64,000 bases of DNA from Blasia pusilla (GCA_050084515.1 CM114271.1:34658001-34722000), one strand, 5' to 3'. Shown: positions 12,902-22,920, counted from the stretch's first letter. Program-made: numbers and translations. Notes: a model not told the origin generated them from the letters alone.

Positions 12902-14489
12902 CAAAGAGAGAATGAGTGAGTGAGAGAGCTTCATGAGGGAGCTCGTTGGTTGCTCGATGTTTAGGGCAAGTTGGGGGACCGTGTTCCTGCTTCATGGCTC
13001 ATGGGAGTGCTCACCGGAGCAAGATCCGTGCGAGTTTGCTATTTTTCTTTGCTGATTTTTTGTACGGGATAGTGGCACGCGGAAGCGCAACCTAATTTTT
13101 TAAAGGAATTGAGTATGGGGGCGGATTACTCCATGCCGGTGCTCTCGGGAGCACCATGTAATTTTCTGATTTTTGTTGGGAAAAATCAGCGTAGAAGCGC
13201 TCCCAAATTTTGTGTAGGAGAACGAGACATTGGGCTTTACGACTGTCCCCGTCAATTTTTAATAGAATGTTCGATTCAAAATATTTTCACACCGTCGTAG
13301 ATCGTGAAGCTGTGCAATAAACGGTGCGCAATTTGGAGTTGCGAGCAAAAAGTTATGATCAATCTTGCCATTACTAGGCGATTTTTTGGGTTAAAAACCC
13401 TAAGCCAGCCGCCGCGCCGATGGCGGCCATCGCCGTCATACTCACCTTCAACAGTCTGCCATCAATGGTCAACCATCACCGTCAAAGGTCAACCGTCATT
13501 ATCAATGGTCCACCGTCCACCGCCCACCGTCGGCCACCGCCTAGCGCTGCATAGAGCCGCGTTCGGCCGTTGTCCACCCTTGGTTGCCATTGCCGCCATT
13601 ACGGAATGGAGGGTCTTCCACGACCACCATTGATTCTTTGACTTGCGCCACCACCATGTACTTTGGTTTGGCTGCCACCGTCATCGCAGTTTCGTCATCA
13701 ACTAGTGATGGCAGGCGACCTCGGGTTATAGTGTTTGAGTTTTTATTTCATGTTGCTATGTTGTGATTGGTAGCCGCTCGACGACGATCGAGTACTGTGT
13801 CGTGATGCCCGTAGCCGCAATGCGCCGCCGATTGCCGCGATGTGTCGCTTGTGGCCGCACTGCACCGTCTCGATCGCGGAGCCGCTCCTTCACTAAGGAG
13901 CAGAGCGTGTGAATTTCTGATTGAGGAGGGTATGTCGCTGAGTGCCGCACCCCATTCCCGAGTTCCGTGTCGTTTGTAGCCATTCCGTGTGGCCAGTGCC
14001 GCACCGGACCGCCGAACGTGCACCCCACATCGAGGAGGTTTGAGCAGCGTCAGTACGAGAGGAGTACGACTTGCTGATTGGAGGAGTTGTCTTCATGACC
14101 GAGTTGGGGTCGAGATTTGCAGTTTCCGAGAAACAACATTGACATTATTTTCAGGTTACCCATTCTGGTCTCTTACCCTGCACGTGTGAGGGATTTTCGG
14201 GTATTGGGAAGTTATTTGGGATATTGGGTTTCGTGTTGATGCTAGGAGCATCGATGATGTATGGTTTTAGGGGACATAGAACTGTGTGGGATGTCCAGAG
14301 TTGAGGATGGTTTGTCGATGAGACAATAGACCAGTTGATTTGCCGCACCACGATGCTTGTTGCCGCACAACACACGTCTTAGTGAGAGAGTGTAGATTGA
14401 GTGCCGCATGTTTAGTCTGAGTGATTGAGGGATTACTCGCAAGATTGAGAGTGATCATGTGAGAGGCACGAGGGCCATCATAGCGTCCT
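12902..14489 (+). other. Long GC-rich leader of gypsy copy 1
   Basis: About 1.6 kb between LTR block and gag, homologous to 39405-41065 in copy 2. It holds a hairpin at 13138-13155, paired copies of a GCGxxGAAGCGC motif near 13075-13090 and 13185-13200, a minisatellite of GGTCAACCGTCA-like units (about 13437-13530), and a CpG-rich stretch around 13790-14030. No tRNA-complementary primer site was recognised. A leader this long suggests packaging or internal-initiation signals, which is inference. Confidence 0.6.
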
Positions 14490-14870
14490 TTCAGGATTTT
14501 GAGAGGCGAGGTAGTGGACCTGAGAGTAGCTCTGGAGGGTTTACCAGGAATGGTATGAGGTTTCTAGGGTCTCCATGAGAGAGACCACCTCGATCTCCTT
14601 CTGTGTCATCTTCAAACGAGGGGGAGCATGTAGAGGAGTGTGTTAGTGATCCACCCTACACATTGAGTGGTCCTACCAGTTGGGCGTACGAGATGGACGA
14701 CATGGATAGAGGACCGCGTAGGTTTTCGGGTGCTGTAGGCACCATAGAGCTACAGCGAGTGCGACGATTCCTATTGTTGATGCTTATGAGGGGCATGTAT
14801 CGAGCATGTTGTTGGGGGCGGCCACCATTGTGTACCATGCTCCTTTATTTTCTGCTTCCGATGTTATGAC
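14490..14870 (+). pseudogene. gag remnant, gypsy copy 1
   Basis: Homologous to the start of copy 2 gag (SFQDFERRG near the start, then RGPRRFSGAVG). The start codon equivalent to copy 2 position 41066 reads ATA. After GTIELQ at about 14757 the sequence jumps to what in copy 2 lies near 42868, so the capsid core and zinc knuckle are absent. This copy could not supply its own particle protein. Confidence 0.7.
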
Positions 14871-15617
14871 ATTGAGAGGTACGCCCACCGAGGTTTTTTG
14901 ACTGGCCGCTACGCTATGTGAGCGTGGAGTTGGAATTCCTGCATCACGTTCAGAGGTGATTGCAGAGGAGGTGATGGACTTGCCCTTGGAGCAGAAGCTC
15001 GGGCCGTCCACGTTAGATTTATGGCAAGTTGTGGCTACTAAGATGGCGGAGATGCCCGCTAGACCCGCGATAAAGCGTGCCATGGCTTCCCCTGGTGTTT
15101 TGTTGCTGGATAACCGGGGAGAGGTCTTTCAGTTGGTGAGTCCCAGAGGTAGAGCTTTTAGTCCACAACGTGTCTTGTTGGATTCAGGAGCGCAACCCCT
15201 AATGTTGGGGAAAGCGTCATTTAGAGGATTGGGCTTGGCGAGAGCCAATGTGGAGCATTGTCCATTTCGGATACAGACATCCTTGGGTGGATCGAGTACC
15301 ACAGAGTATATCACCCGATAGGAGATCGTGGTGAGGATTCGCCCGGGACATCCTACAGATGAGTCCATGGTGCGAGCCAAGGGGATAGTGACTGATGCAG
15401 AGTCCTACAACGTCTTGGTTGGTGGAGCAGTGTTATACCTGATGGGGTTTTCCCTGGATTACTGGGAGGATTCAACGTCCTAGAGACCAGGATGGCAGTC
15501 AGGTGATAGGCGCCTTAGCTCATTACCTGTTCGATTCACAGGTGCAGTGATCGAGCGACGGCCAGGAGAGATGGCGACCTTAGCAGCTTTAGAAGTGCCA
15601 TCACTTGGCCTAGTGAT
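14871..15617 (+). pseudogene. Retropepsin-like protease region, gypsy copy 1
   Basis: The region retains the aspartic protease signature VLLDSGAQ (Asp-Ser-Gly, about 15173-15196) followed by the family segments ITR-EIVVRI, VTDAESYNVLVGG and MGFSLDYWE. Two TAC-to-TAG changes relative to copy 2 (near 15320 and 15481) and a one-base deletion near 15588, which shifts the frame before the methyltransferase, disable it. In copy 2 the protease and methyltransferase share one frame, implying a single ancestral polyprotein. Confidence 0.75.
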
Positions 15618-16860
15618 TTGATTGAGGGACATGTCCATGTAGAGGATACTCTTGTTCCTGACATTTCTATGGAGAGGAGTGTCATGGTAGCCGCATTAGT
15701 CCGTGGAGGAGAGGTGCCGCTTTGGGGCTCGACTGAGGAGCTTCGACGCTTAGCCACTGAGCATGTGCAGACCGCGTGGAGCGAGACGTTTGCATCAGAG
15801 TGTAACGGGTCAGAGGAACCTTAGGTAGGCAAGAGTGATGCTATGAGCCCTTTGGACACAACCGCGATTGTGTGGTGCATTCCAGAGGAGGGTATTCGGA
15901 TGTTGGATCTCTTTGGAGGGATCAACATTGGGTTAGCTGTTGTTTTGCACATTGGAATGTGCGTGCAACAATACCTGTATGTGGAGATTGATGATGTTGC
16001 GAGGCACACTTCACTTCACCATCTGGCGCTGTTCCGCCTCCATTTTCCCAACTTATTGTCTGCGTCCGCCATTCATGGTTACCAGAGTTCCCTATCGAGG
16101 GACATTTCATTGTTGGGGGAGCAAGACTTGGAGCGGATAGGGACCATAGACTTGCTCATTGCTGGTTGGCCATGTTAGGGCCAATCGAGTGTTGGACGAG
16201 GAAGCGGGTTAGCTGACACTCGGTCCAGGTTCTTTTGGGAGATGATGCAGATCTTGCAACATTTACAAGAGCATCAGCCTCGTTCTCCATCATACATTTT
16301 GGAGAATGTGCCAATTTTGGGTGATCCGAGGTCCCGCGTGGTGACGAGTGCACATCAGGTGCGGATTGGCCCGGCAGTGTTGTTAGATGCGGCAAGTGTA
16401 GGTTCTAGAGCACATCGCCCGCATCTTTGGTGGACCAACTTGATACGACATGAGGTGTTGCGGAGGGCTTATGCGAGAGTAGAGCGTCCCTCCGATTTGT
16501 TGGTGGATTCTATATTGGATCCGGGCCGTCGATCACAGGCAGTGAGACATGATGATCGACCGCCGTTGACTGTGATCAACACGATTGGCATGCCATGAGC
16601 AACCTTTCCCACATTGGTGACTTTTCCCGCTTCCTATGCATTCAAGGAGGCCGGACCTGGCTTGGTTTGGGATGACCACATACATAGGTTGGTGGAGCCC
16701 AATGCCGATGAGCGAGAGCGAGCAATGGGATTCCCCACAAGAGTGACGGCAGTATCGTCACTATCAGAGGCATCATGACGTTATATCTTGGATCAGGCGA
16801 TGGACCTTAACTGCTTGATATGGATTTTCAGCTTAGGAGTAGTTGAGCAACGTCATTTGA
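15618..16860 (+). pseudogene. C5-cytosine DNA methyltransferase domain in gypsy polyprotein, copy 1
   Basis: All in one frame: motif I MLDLFGGINIGLAVV at 15900, an acidic VEIDD (motif II), DLLIAGWPC then stop then GQSS with downstream GLADTRSRFFWEM (motif IV, catalytic Cys in Pro-Cys, about 16146-16226), ENVP (motif VI, about 16303), AHRPHLWWTN (motif VIII, about 16410), and ERERAMGFP (motif X region, about 16708). The order is canonical, not the rearranged order of plant DRM enzymes. The AHRxxLWWTN segment resembles the DNMT3 type (AHRARYFWGN-like). No other C5-methyltransferase modules (BAH, UBA, chromodomain, ADD) are seen. Stops at 15822, 16176, 16596 and 16776 make it inactive. It lies between protease and RT, so it was made as part of the pol polyprotein. 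The role is inferred: methylating its own or target DNA. Confidence 0.88.
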
Positions 16861-17149
16861 GGATGCAACAGATCACAAAATTTGTGTTGGTGAGCCCCAT
16901 TCCTACCGAGACGGTTGAGGCAATGGCTGGGGGCGAGACCCGAGGACATCGACACACCAGGGGTGATCGGGAAGAGACACCCTGGGACTTCTTGGGATTT
17001 TTTGCAGGTACGCAAGGAGATGATAGCCACAACATTGAGCGTGGTTCTGGGTACTACACGTGGAGATGAGAGTTCTATTTTCCGAGACGGGGTAGCACCA
17101 TAGCAACCACAGACATCTGCGCCGAAGAGTCCTACCGTAGTCACAATAT

Positions 17150-18136
17150 GGAAGACTTGGGAGCCAGATATGGGCCCTAAGTTGACAGGAGGAGAGTGGC
17201 GTCAGATACACCAATTCCTTAGGAGTTATAGGAGTTGTTTTGCATTTAGTATGCATGATTTGGGTACGCTGAAGGGTCCAGGGATCCGCATTGAGTTGTC
17301 AAGTGACACGCCAATCTTCTGACAATCCTTCAGGTACAATGACATGGAGAGGGCTCTGATTTAGAGTAGGAGCCAAGACTTGGTTGGAGCAAGACTTGTG
17401 GAGATGTCACATGGAGAGTATGCATTTGCCACTATCATGCCCGGCAAGAAGGATGTGCATTGCAACTAGACGGATGGGCGGATGTGTGGAGATTACCAAC
17501 CTATCAATCGGCATACGAAGTTCGATAGGTATGCCATGCCCACCCTTTGATGCAATTGGGCAGCAAAGGACTTCAGTTCATTGGATTTGCGAGCCGGATA
17601 CCATCAGATGTCTATCTGATTGGTGGACAGGCAGAAGGCGGAATTTTGGGGCATCGATCCTCACGGGAAGGATTGTTTGTACCAGTGGCGGTTCTTACCA
17701 TTCAGGTTAAAGAACGCCCCGGCTGAGTTTCAGAGGGTCATGGATAGGATGTTGGCAGGTTTGGATTTTGCTTGGTATTTTATTGATGACATCGTAGTAT
17801 TTAGCGCCACAATTGAGGAGCATGAGCAACATCTAGAGGAGGTGTTTCGACGATTGCAGTTACATGGGTTGAAGCTACATCTAGGAAAGTGCAAGTTCTT
17901 CTACGGCTAGATTGCATATGATATACCTTGGGGGCCTTGGTATGCAATTAACGAAGGTAGAGGCTATTTCACGCATTCCACGTCCTACAGATGTGAGTCG
18001 AGTTCGTGCATTCATGGGATTGCCAAACTTCTATCGACGGTATGTCAAGGGTTTCAGTTCAATTGCGAAGCGGCTAACCTTGATGACCAAGGTGGATCAG
18101 GAGTGGCACTGGTAGAATCAGCAAGTAAGAGCATTT
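17150..18136 (+). pseudogene. Reverse transcriptase, gypsy copy 1
   Basis: Recognisable RT motifs: MSHGEYA...KKDVH, MCGDYQPIN, SSLDLRAGYHQ, FWGIDPHGKD, FRLKNAPAEFQRVMDRM, then FIDDIVVFS (catalytic YxDD type with Tyr changed to Phe, about 17779-17805), HLEEVFRRL and KLHLGKCKFF. After a frameshift near 17910 the thumb continues with ISRIPRPTDVSRVRAFMGLPNFYRRYVKGF. Several stops are present, including one after KKDVHCN that is shared with copy 2. Confidence 0.88.
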
Positions 18137-18640
18137 CAGATGCTCAAGGACATATTGATGTCCGCGTCTATATTGAGGAGACCGATCAGGGGGCGTCTTT
18201 TCCAGTTGCATACCGATTGGAGCATGTTGGGGCTTGGAGCCGTGCTCACCCAGCATGAAGATGATGGCAGAGAGTTTGTGGTGGCTTACGCTAGTCGCTC
18301 GAACAACGCTGCAGAGGTGAAGTATAGGTCATATGAGGGTGAGTGCTTGGCTGCAGTGTGGGCTGTCGCACATTTTAGATGTTATCTATTCGGCAATCCC
18401 TTTACCATCATTACTAATCATCAGCCACTTAAGTGGTTGATGGAGTCCGACAAGCTTACAGGGAAGTGTGCGAGGTGGGCTCTTTTGTTGCAGGAGTATG
18501 ACTTCCAAGTGGTGCATAGACCTCGGACGCTCAACCAGGATGGAGATGGTTTGAGTTGTAGCCCATGCCAGAGTCAGCGAGATGCGACTGGAGCTCGTTG
18601 GCATGATGAGAGTGATGAGGAGTTGGTGCGAGGATGGCAT
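18137..18640 (+). pseudogene. RNase H domain, gypsy copy 1
   Basis: LKDILMSASILRRPI leads into FQLHTDWSMLGLGAVLTQ (first catalytic Asp), then AYASRSNNAAE, YEGECLAAVWAV (catalytic Glu) and ITNHQPLKWLMES (the usual TDHQ Asp is Asn here), ending HRPRTLNQDGDGLS. This 294-codon open stretch (18140-19024) is the longest intact piece of the copy. Copy 2 lacks this domain. Confidence 0.85.
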
Positions 18641-18789
18641 GCCTTAGCCTATTTGGGCTTGTTGGCTATGGAGAGCCAAATTGCTAAGACTTCGATGGCG
18701 AGGTCTGATGGAGAGTCCTTAGATCTAGAGGCCGGTGAGGAGACGACAGGTGGCCAAGACATTCACGACGATGGAGTGGTCTTGGAGTA

Positions 18790-20050
18790 CTTGCGTATTG
18801 GCAGCGTCGCGAGCACATTGGGTGCTAGAGAGCGGGATTGGATCCTACAGCGAGCCAGATGGTTCCGGTGGGAGGGCACATATGTGTTGCGAGTATGGGA
18901 GGATAGTAGAGTGTGTGTAGTGCCTCATCCTTTGCAGAGAGCACGTTTGGTGCGTCATGCCTACAAGGAGTTGGATCATTTTGGAGTGAAGCGGACGTAC
19001 AACTTGCTCCTAATTCAGTACTAGTGGCAAGGCATGCAGACTGACATTCAACAGTATGTTGCCAGATGCATGGTGTGTGATCGAGTTCGAGCATCATTCA
19101 ATGCTCCGACTCTAGAATTGCATCCACTTCCGATCATGGGCTTAGGTTATAGATGGAGTTTGGATTTTGCAAGTTCTTTGCCTTTGACGGAGCGCCATAG
19201 TCGTTATGTGTTGGTGATGGTCGAACACTTCTTAAAGTGGATAGAGTTATTTGCATTGCCTGACAAAGCGAGTGAGGGAGTAGCGTATGCCTTCCTAGAT
19301 GGAGTGTTGAGTCATTACGGTGCACCAGCTGAGGTGTTGACACACCAGGGTACAGAGTTCCGTGGGGAGTTTCAAGCCTTGTGTGATTAGGCACTAATCG
19401 ACCACTGCACTACTTTGAGAGATCATCCTGAGGCAGATGGACTAGCGGAGCGGGTTGTGCACACAGTGAAGAGAGGACTGCGTAAGTATGGCTTGCAGAG
19501 AGGTCATCTAGGAGATTGGGACCTTCAGTTGCCGTGGTTGGCGATGGGATACAGATTCAGCAGTCATGCGTCCTTAGCGTCTTTCTCACCGTATTTTTTG
19601 CTTTATGGCCGAGAGCCACATTTACCTACGGCCATTCGTTGAGATGTTGGTGAGGTGTTGAAACTTTATGACCTTGATGTATGGATGCGAGCATGTTCTC
19701 AGAGGGCTATGTTGTTTTGGAGAGTGATGCCCATGGCGTTTGAGAACTTGGCGATTGCGCAACATCGGGATACGTTGAGGTATGCGACTATTCGGGGAGA
19801 TGGTTATCGACCTACTATCCGGAGGTTTCATTAGGAAGACTATGTCTACTTGCATTAGACGGCACCCACGACTTTAGATGTGACTGTAGGACGCACAATC
19901 TTGAGAGTGCGTGAGGTTTTTCCATCCGGTGTTCTCTTATTGGAGGGACGCAATGGTATGGTTTGGAAGGACCATGTGCGTAAGTATGCGCCATATCATC
20001 TTCCGAACATTGACAGTATAGTTGATTTGAGCTTAGCAATAGTTTCTGCA
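18790..20050 (+). pseudogene. Integrase and GPY-like region, gypsy copy 1
   Basis: HHCC zinc finger: HAYKELDHFGVKRT followed by CMVCDRV (about 18955-19087). Catalytic core: SLDFASSLPLT (first Asp), LTHQGTEF (second Asp replaced by His) and HPEADGLAERVVHTVK (catalytic Glu). It is followed by ILRVREVFPSGVLLLEG and WKDHVRKYAPYHLPN, a GPY/F-like module. In-frame stops at about 19022, 19388, 19640, 19833 and 19857. There is no chromodomain; the C terminus instead continues into a PHD finger. Confidence 0.87.
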
Positions 20051-20200
20051 GGCTTGCGGTGTATATTGTGTGGTTCTGCCCGTTGTGCAGCCACTATGCT
20101 GGTCTGTGATGGATATTGGAGAGGATGGCATATGGCATGTTTGACGCCACCTCTCACTAAGGTTCCTCAGGGATGATGGATGTGTCCCAGATGTACATAG
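20051..20200 (+). pseudogene. C-terminal PHD finger of gypsy polyprotein, copy 1
   Basis: Directly after the GPY-like region and in the same frame: CILC, eleven residues, then VCDGY, WRGWHMAC and MCPRC, with the polyprotein stop at 20198. The spacing C-x2-C-x11-C-x2-[C]-x4-H-x2-C-x12+-C-x2-C is that of a Cys4-His-Cys3 PHD zinc finger. The fourth ligand is Tyr (TAT where TGT is expected) and a TGA (20174) precedes the final CxxC, so this copy is damaged. PHD fingers commonly read histone H3 tail methylation state. In chromoviruses a chromodomain occupies this place and steers integration; a similar targeting role is inferred here. Confidence 0.8.
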
Positions 20201-20382
20201 AGTAGGTAGTTCTACATTCCGACTTGTATCTGTGATATGGATGACAAGAAGGCAACTAACAATGGGGCCACATGAGCACCTGGCCTTCTTGCTCTTAGCG
20301 TCCGAGAGATGTATGTCATGGTAGGTAGGGATAGATGGCTATCTGGAGTTAGAGGGACCTAACCACTAGCTAAGGGGGCGAT
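20201..20382 (+). other. 3' untranslated region with polypurine tract, gypsy copy 1
   Basis: Follows the polyprotein stop. A purine-rich tract, TAAGGGGGCGAT (20371-20382), abuts TGGAGATATTTTGG, which fits a polypurine tract immediately before an LTR that starts TGG. Confidence 0.55.
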
Positions 20383-21156
20383 TGGAGATATTTTGGTACT
20401 TCTCGTCTCGTTTTTTGGATGCCATGAGTTAGCATGGGATCGTGCGTGTTTGTGTGTGTGTTTGGTGACAGCGATGTATATTGTGTAGCGATGTGTATGC
20501 ACACGATAACTGTCACGTCTTTTAGGATAGATCGGTGAGATCTAGTAGAGCGCCTTAATGAGTAGTTGAGGACAGGCTTAGTAGGTTGAGGATGACCTAC
20601 TGAGGCCCCGGGAAACTTGAGAGAACAGGTTTCCCCTTCGTTTTGGCTCATTTGGAGCCATATTGAGGAACTTACTATTTTAGGTAAGAACCACTTTGAG
20701 TATATGATCGACTTTATATTTTTGGTAAGTGTCCCTTGACCTCCTACATCACGTCAAGAGCCAAGGAGGTGACTTGTGAGCATAGGTTACCATGGAAAGA
20801 GCTTGGGAGAGGGGAGGGACATACCTCAAGGAGAGAGAGCTTGAGAGCTCATTCTCTTTTTTTTGAACCTCTTGGCATGAGACGGCGGAGCTATGGTCTT
20901 GATTGCCTTGTGCGTGTAACCCAAGCCTCTCATTAGGAGAGTGGGTTTGGTTTGACATTGAGAGAGACACGTGAGAGTGCACACATGTGAGAACTATGGT
21001 GTTGTGAGAGAGATTGGATCTTTATTTTATTGGAAATATTTTGGCACTTCTTGTCTCGTTGTTTGGATGCCATGAGTTAGTATGGGATCGTGCGTGTTTG
21101 TATGTGTGTTCGGTGACAGCGATGTATGTTGTGTAGCGATGTGTATGCGCACGACA
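20383..21156 (+). repeat. 3' LTR complex of gypsy copy 1 (A-B-A arrangement)
   Basis: Block A, 20383-20510, starts TGGAGATATTTTGG and ends GTATGCACACGATAAC. Block B, 20511-21029, starts TGTCACGTC and matches 12403-12901. A second A follows at 21031-21156, starting TGGAAATATTTTGG and ending GCGCACGACA. Either the LTR is A+B followed by the start of another, or B+A preceded by an extra A. Both 5' ends in the window start at B, while the polypurine tract precedes A, so I leave the LTR boundary open. Confidence 0.7.
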
Positions 21157-21639
21157 AAGGAAATTCATATTAATGACAACCTTTGACATGTAATTACCCT
21201 GTGACTTATGGCTTAACGAATCCCCAAAACTCTTAATTGACCTTAAAAATTCCGATCAATTTTGAAGAATCTTATTGGCTGAAAGATTAAGCAATGTTAT
21301 TAGCTAAGAGGGCCAATTGTCAAAAGCCAAAAGGAGAGATGCTCGGAAATCAAATGGGCACTCTCCAATAATAATACAAATTATCAATGGTTTCATATTC
21401 ACAAAACTTTCTTCATAAGAAATCATGTGATTTACACTTGTAAATTGATATACTTATATCACTAATGGTACTTGGGCTCTCAACTCTATGATATTTCCCA
21501 TGATATAACTCATAGCCAACCCATTCTCATCACTATAGTAATAATCCACATAATTTCATTGTGAAAGAACTTCACGTCTTATGCCTTGAAGTAATCCTTG
21601 TCATAATAATACAATGGTGACGGTGGTGGTGGTGTTGGT
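21157..21639. other. Intergenic with Helitron-like end near 21346-21375
   Basis: The segment ending GGGCACTCTCCAATAATAAT at about 21353-21372 shares the terminal block of the small elements at 7076, 29853 and 30066 (read on the minus strand). No second end was identified and no gene was seen. Confidence 0.35.
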
Positions 21640-22400
21640 GTTGTTGCAACAACAAAAACCCTCCATTGCTATGGATAATTGTGGTGTGTTTAGGGTGGGC
21701 ATATGATTCCATAAATGGGACGAGAGAAGAGTGATGAATCCTTCATCTTAAAGTTTACCTCACAAATGGAGTAGAGTTTCTACATCGATCCTCCATCCCT
21801 TCACAAGTAGAAGTATATCATGACACACATTCTTAGGAGTAGACATGCTTTGCAGAAAGTGGGCAAGGTGCGTCAGAATATAGGGATTTATAGAGTGAAA
21901 GACATAACCCATTTCTTGAATAATACAGATTTTTATTGTAATCCAATGGATAATTCACGCGTACAATTCATTAAATCCCTAACCTACCTCGCATTCATAC
22001 CCCGAAATTTTTTATCGCTGATGAGTTTACATAATTGCCTCCATTTGCAAGCTTCATTGCACAGTGAGCCTATTGTCAACTCTCTAGAGCATGTTGCATG
22101 TGGCTTAACACAATACTCCTTGAAGTTTGAGGCACCTTTCGTACCAAGCATGTACTTCCTTTTTTCCAACTTTTTTGTATGCTCCTAGGTTTGTGGCCTT
22201 TAATTCTACCGTACACTCGCTATCAAATGTAGCTTAATATTCATAATCTAAGGTGTCCTCGATGTATTAGGAGCCATATCATAGTGAGACACAATCGTAC
22301 CCCCTCTTACCTCTTTGAGGTTCTTCCCTCCCTTATCACTAACTAGGATCATAAGCATGAAATAAGGATTCCACCCTCTTGAAGTTTCTTTTATAAGGAA
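21640..22400. repeat. Dispersed repeat, copy 1 (partner at 35280-36090)
   Basis: Colinear blocks are shared with 35280-36090: CCTCCAT..ATGG.TAAT.TGGTGT.TTTAGGG, then TTTCTACATCGATC, then GAAGTATAT, then ACACATTCTTA(A/G)GAGTAGA, and later ATCA(T/C)AAGCATGAAAT(A/G)AGGA followed by TTTATAAG. Divergence is high. The plus strand has a 122-codon frame (21820-22188) without a recognisable domain. The type of element is unknown. Confidence 0.55.
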
Positions 22401-22804
22401 TACGAGATGAGTTCCATTTATGACTCCAAGGATTTGATCACAAGTCTCTTGCGACTCGAATTTGAGACCTGAAATTCGCCAAGTATGAGTCTCACTAGAA
22501 GATGTCTATAATCAATTCGCGAGTGTAACTCACAATCATATTTGCGAGTCCATTGCAAGCATAGTACGAGTCCCTATAGTTGCAACTGCAAAACGACTGT
22601 CCTGACTTGCAAAAAAGCGTTCCCTCACAAAGATGCCCCAAGCCACAATGTAGTCACACATACTAGATTTGCAAACTGGCAATCAAAATGAAGTCACAAA
22701 GTCATCTTTCTTGGAAAAAATGGACTTGCAATGGAGTGACATCGATATCTCTATCCTTAGTAGTGTATGGAATTAGAAGGATATAACCACCAATTAGGAC
22801 TTAT

Positions 22805-22920
22805 GAGGGAGATTGAAGATATTTTGATATATGATCATATGTATGTGAGTATGTCTAGTTTCCATGGCTAAGTGTGGTTTCCATGTTCATGAATTATTTG
22901 TATTGATAACCACAATATGT
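22805..22920 (+). repeat. LTR-start remnant related to gypsy block A
   Basis: GAGGGAGAT followed by TGAAGATATTTTGAT mirrors the polypurine tract plus block A start at 20371-20396. No B block follows. It is probably the right-hand scrap of an old LTR element. Confidence 0.4.

Larger units (their letters stand above)
12403..21156 (+). mobile_element. Ty3/gypsy retrotransposon copy 1 (DNMT- and PHD-bearing family), defective
   Basis: Order along the plus strand: LTR-related block, GC-rich leader, gag stub, protease, C5 DNA methyltransferase, reverse transcriptase, RNase H, integrase, PHD finger, 3' LTR block. RT before integrase, the GPY-like region after integrase and the motifs listed in the parts identify Ty3/gypsy. 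It is inactive: the gag ATG is ATA, about 1.5 kb of gag is missing relative to copy 2 (deletion near 14757), and there are many stops and at least two frameshifts. It shares architecture, orientation and several identical lesions with copy 2 at 38890-46030. The exact LTR ends and target duplication are unresolved. Confidence 0.9.

Noticed and set aside
13304-13766. Plus-strand frames in the gypsy leader as coding exons
   Set aside because: The translation derives from minisatellite repeats (Pro/Ser/Val-rich) and is not conserved in frame in copy 2.
15618-16860. Methyltransferase as a host gene disrupted by a gypsy insertion
   Set aside because: The domain sits at the same position between protease and RT in two separate copies with continuous homology on both sides.
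12403-18115. Repeat-induced point mutation (fungal RIP) as the cause of the stops
   Set aside because: The host genes are plant families. RIP is a fungal process; deamination of methylated cytosine explains the transitions.
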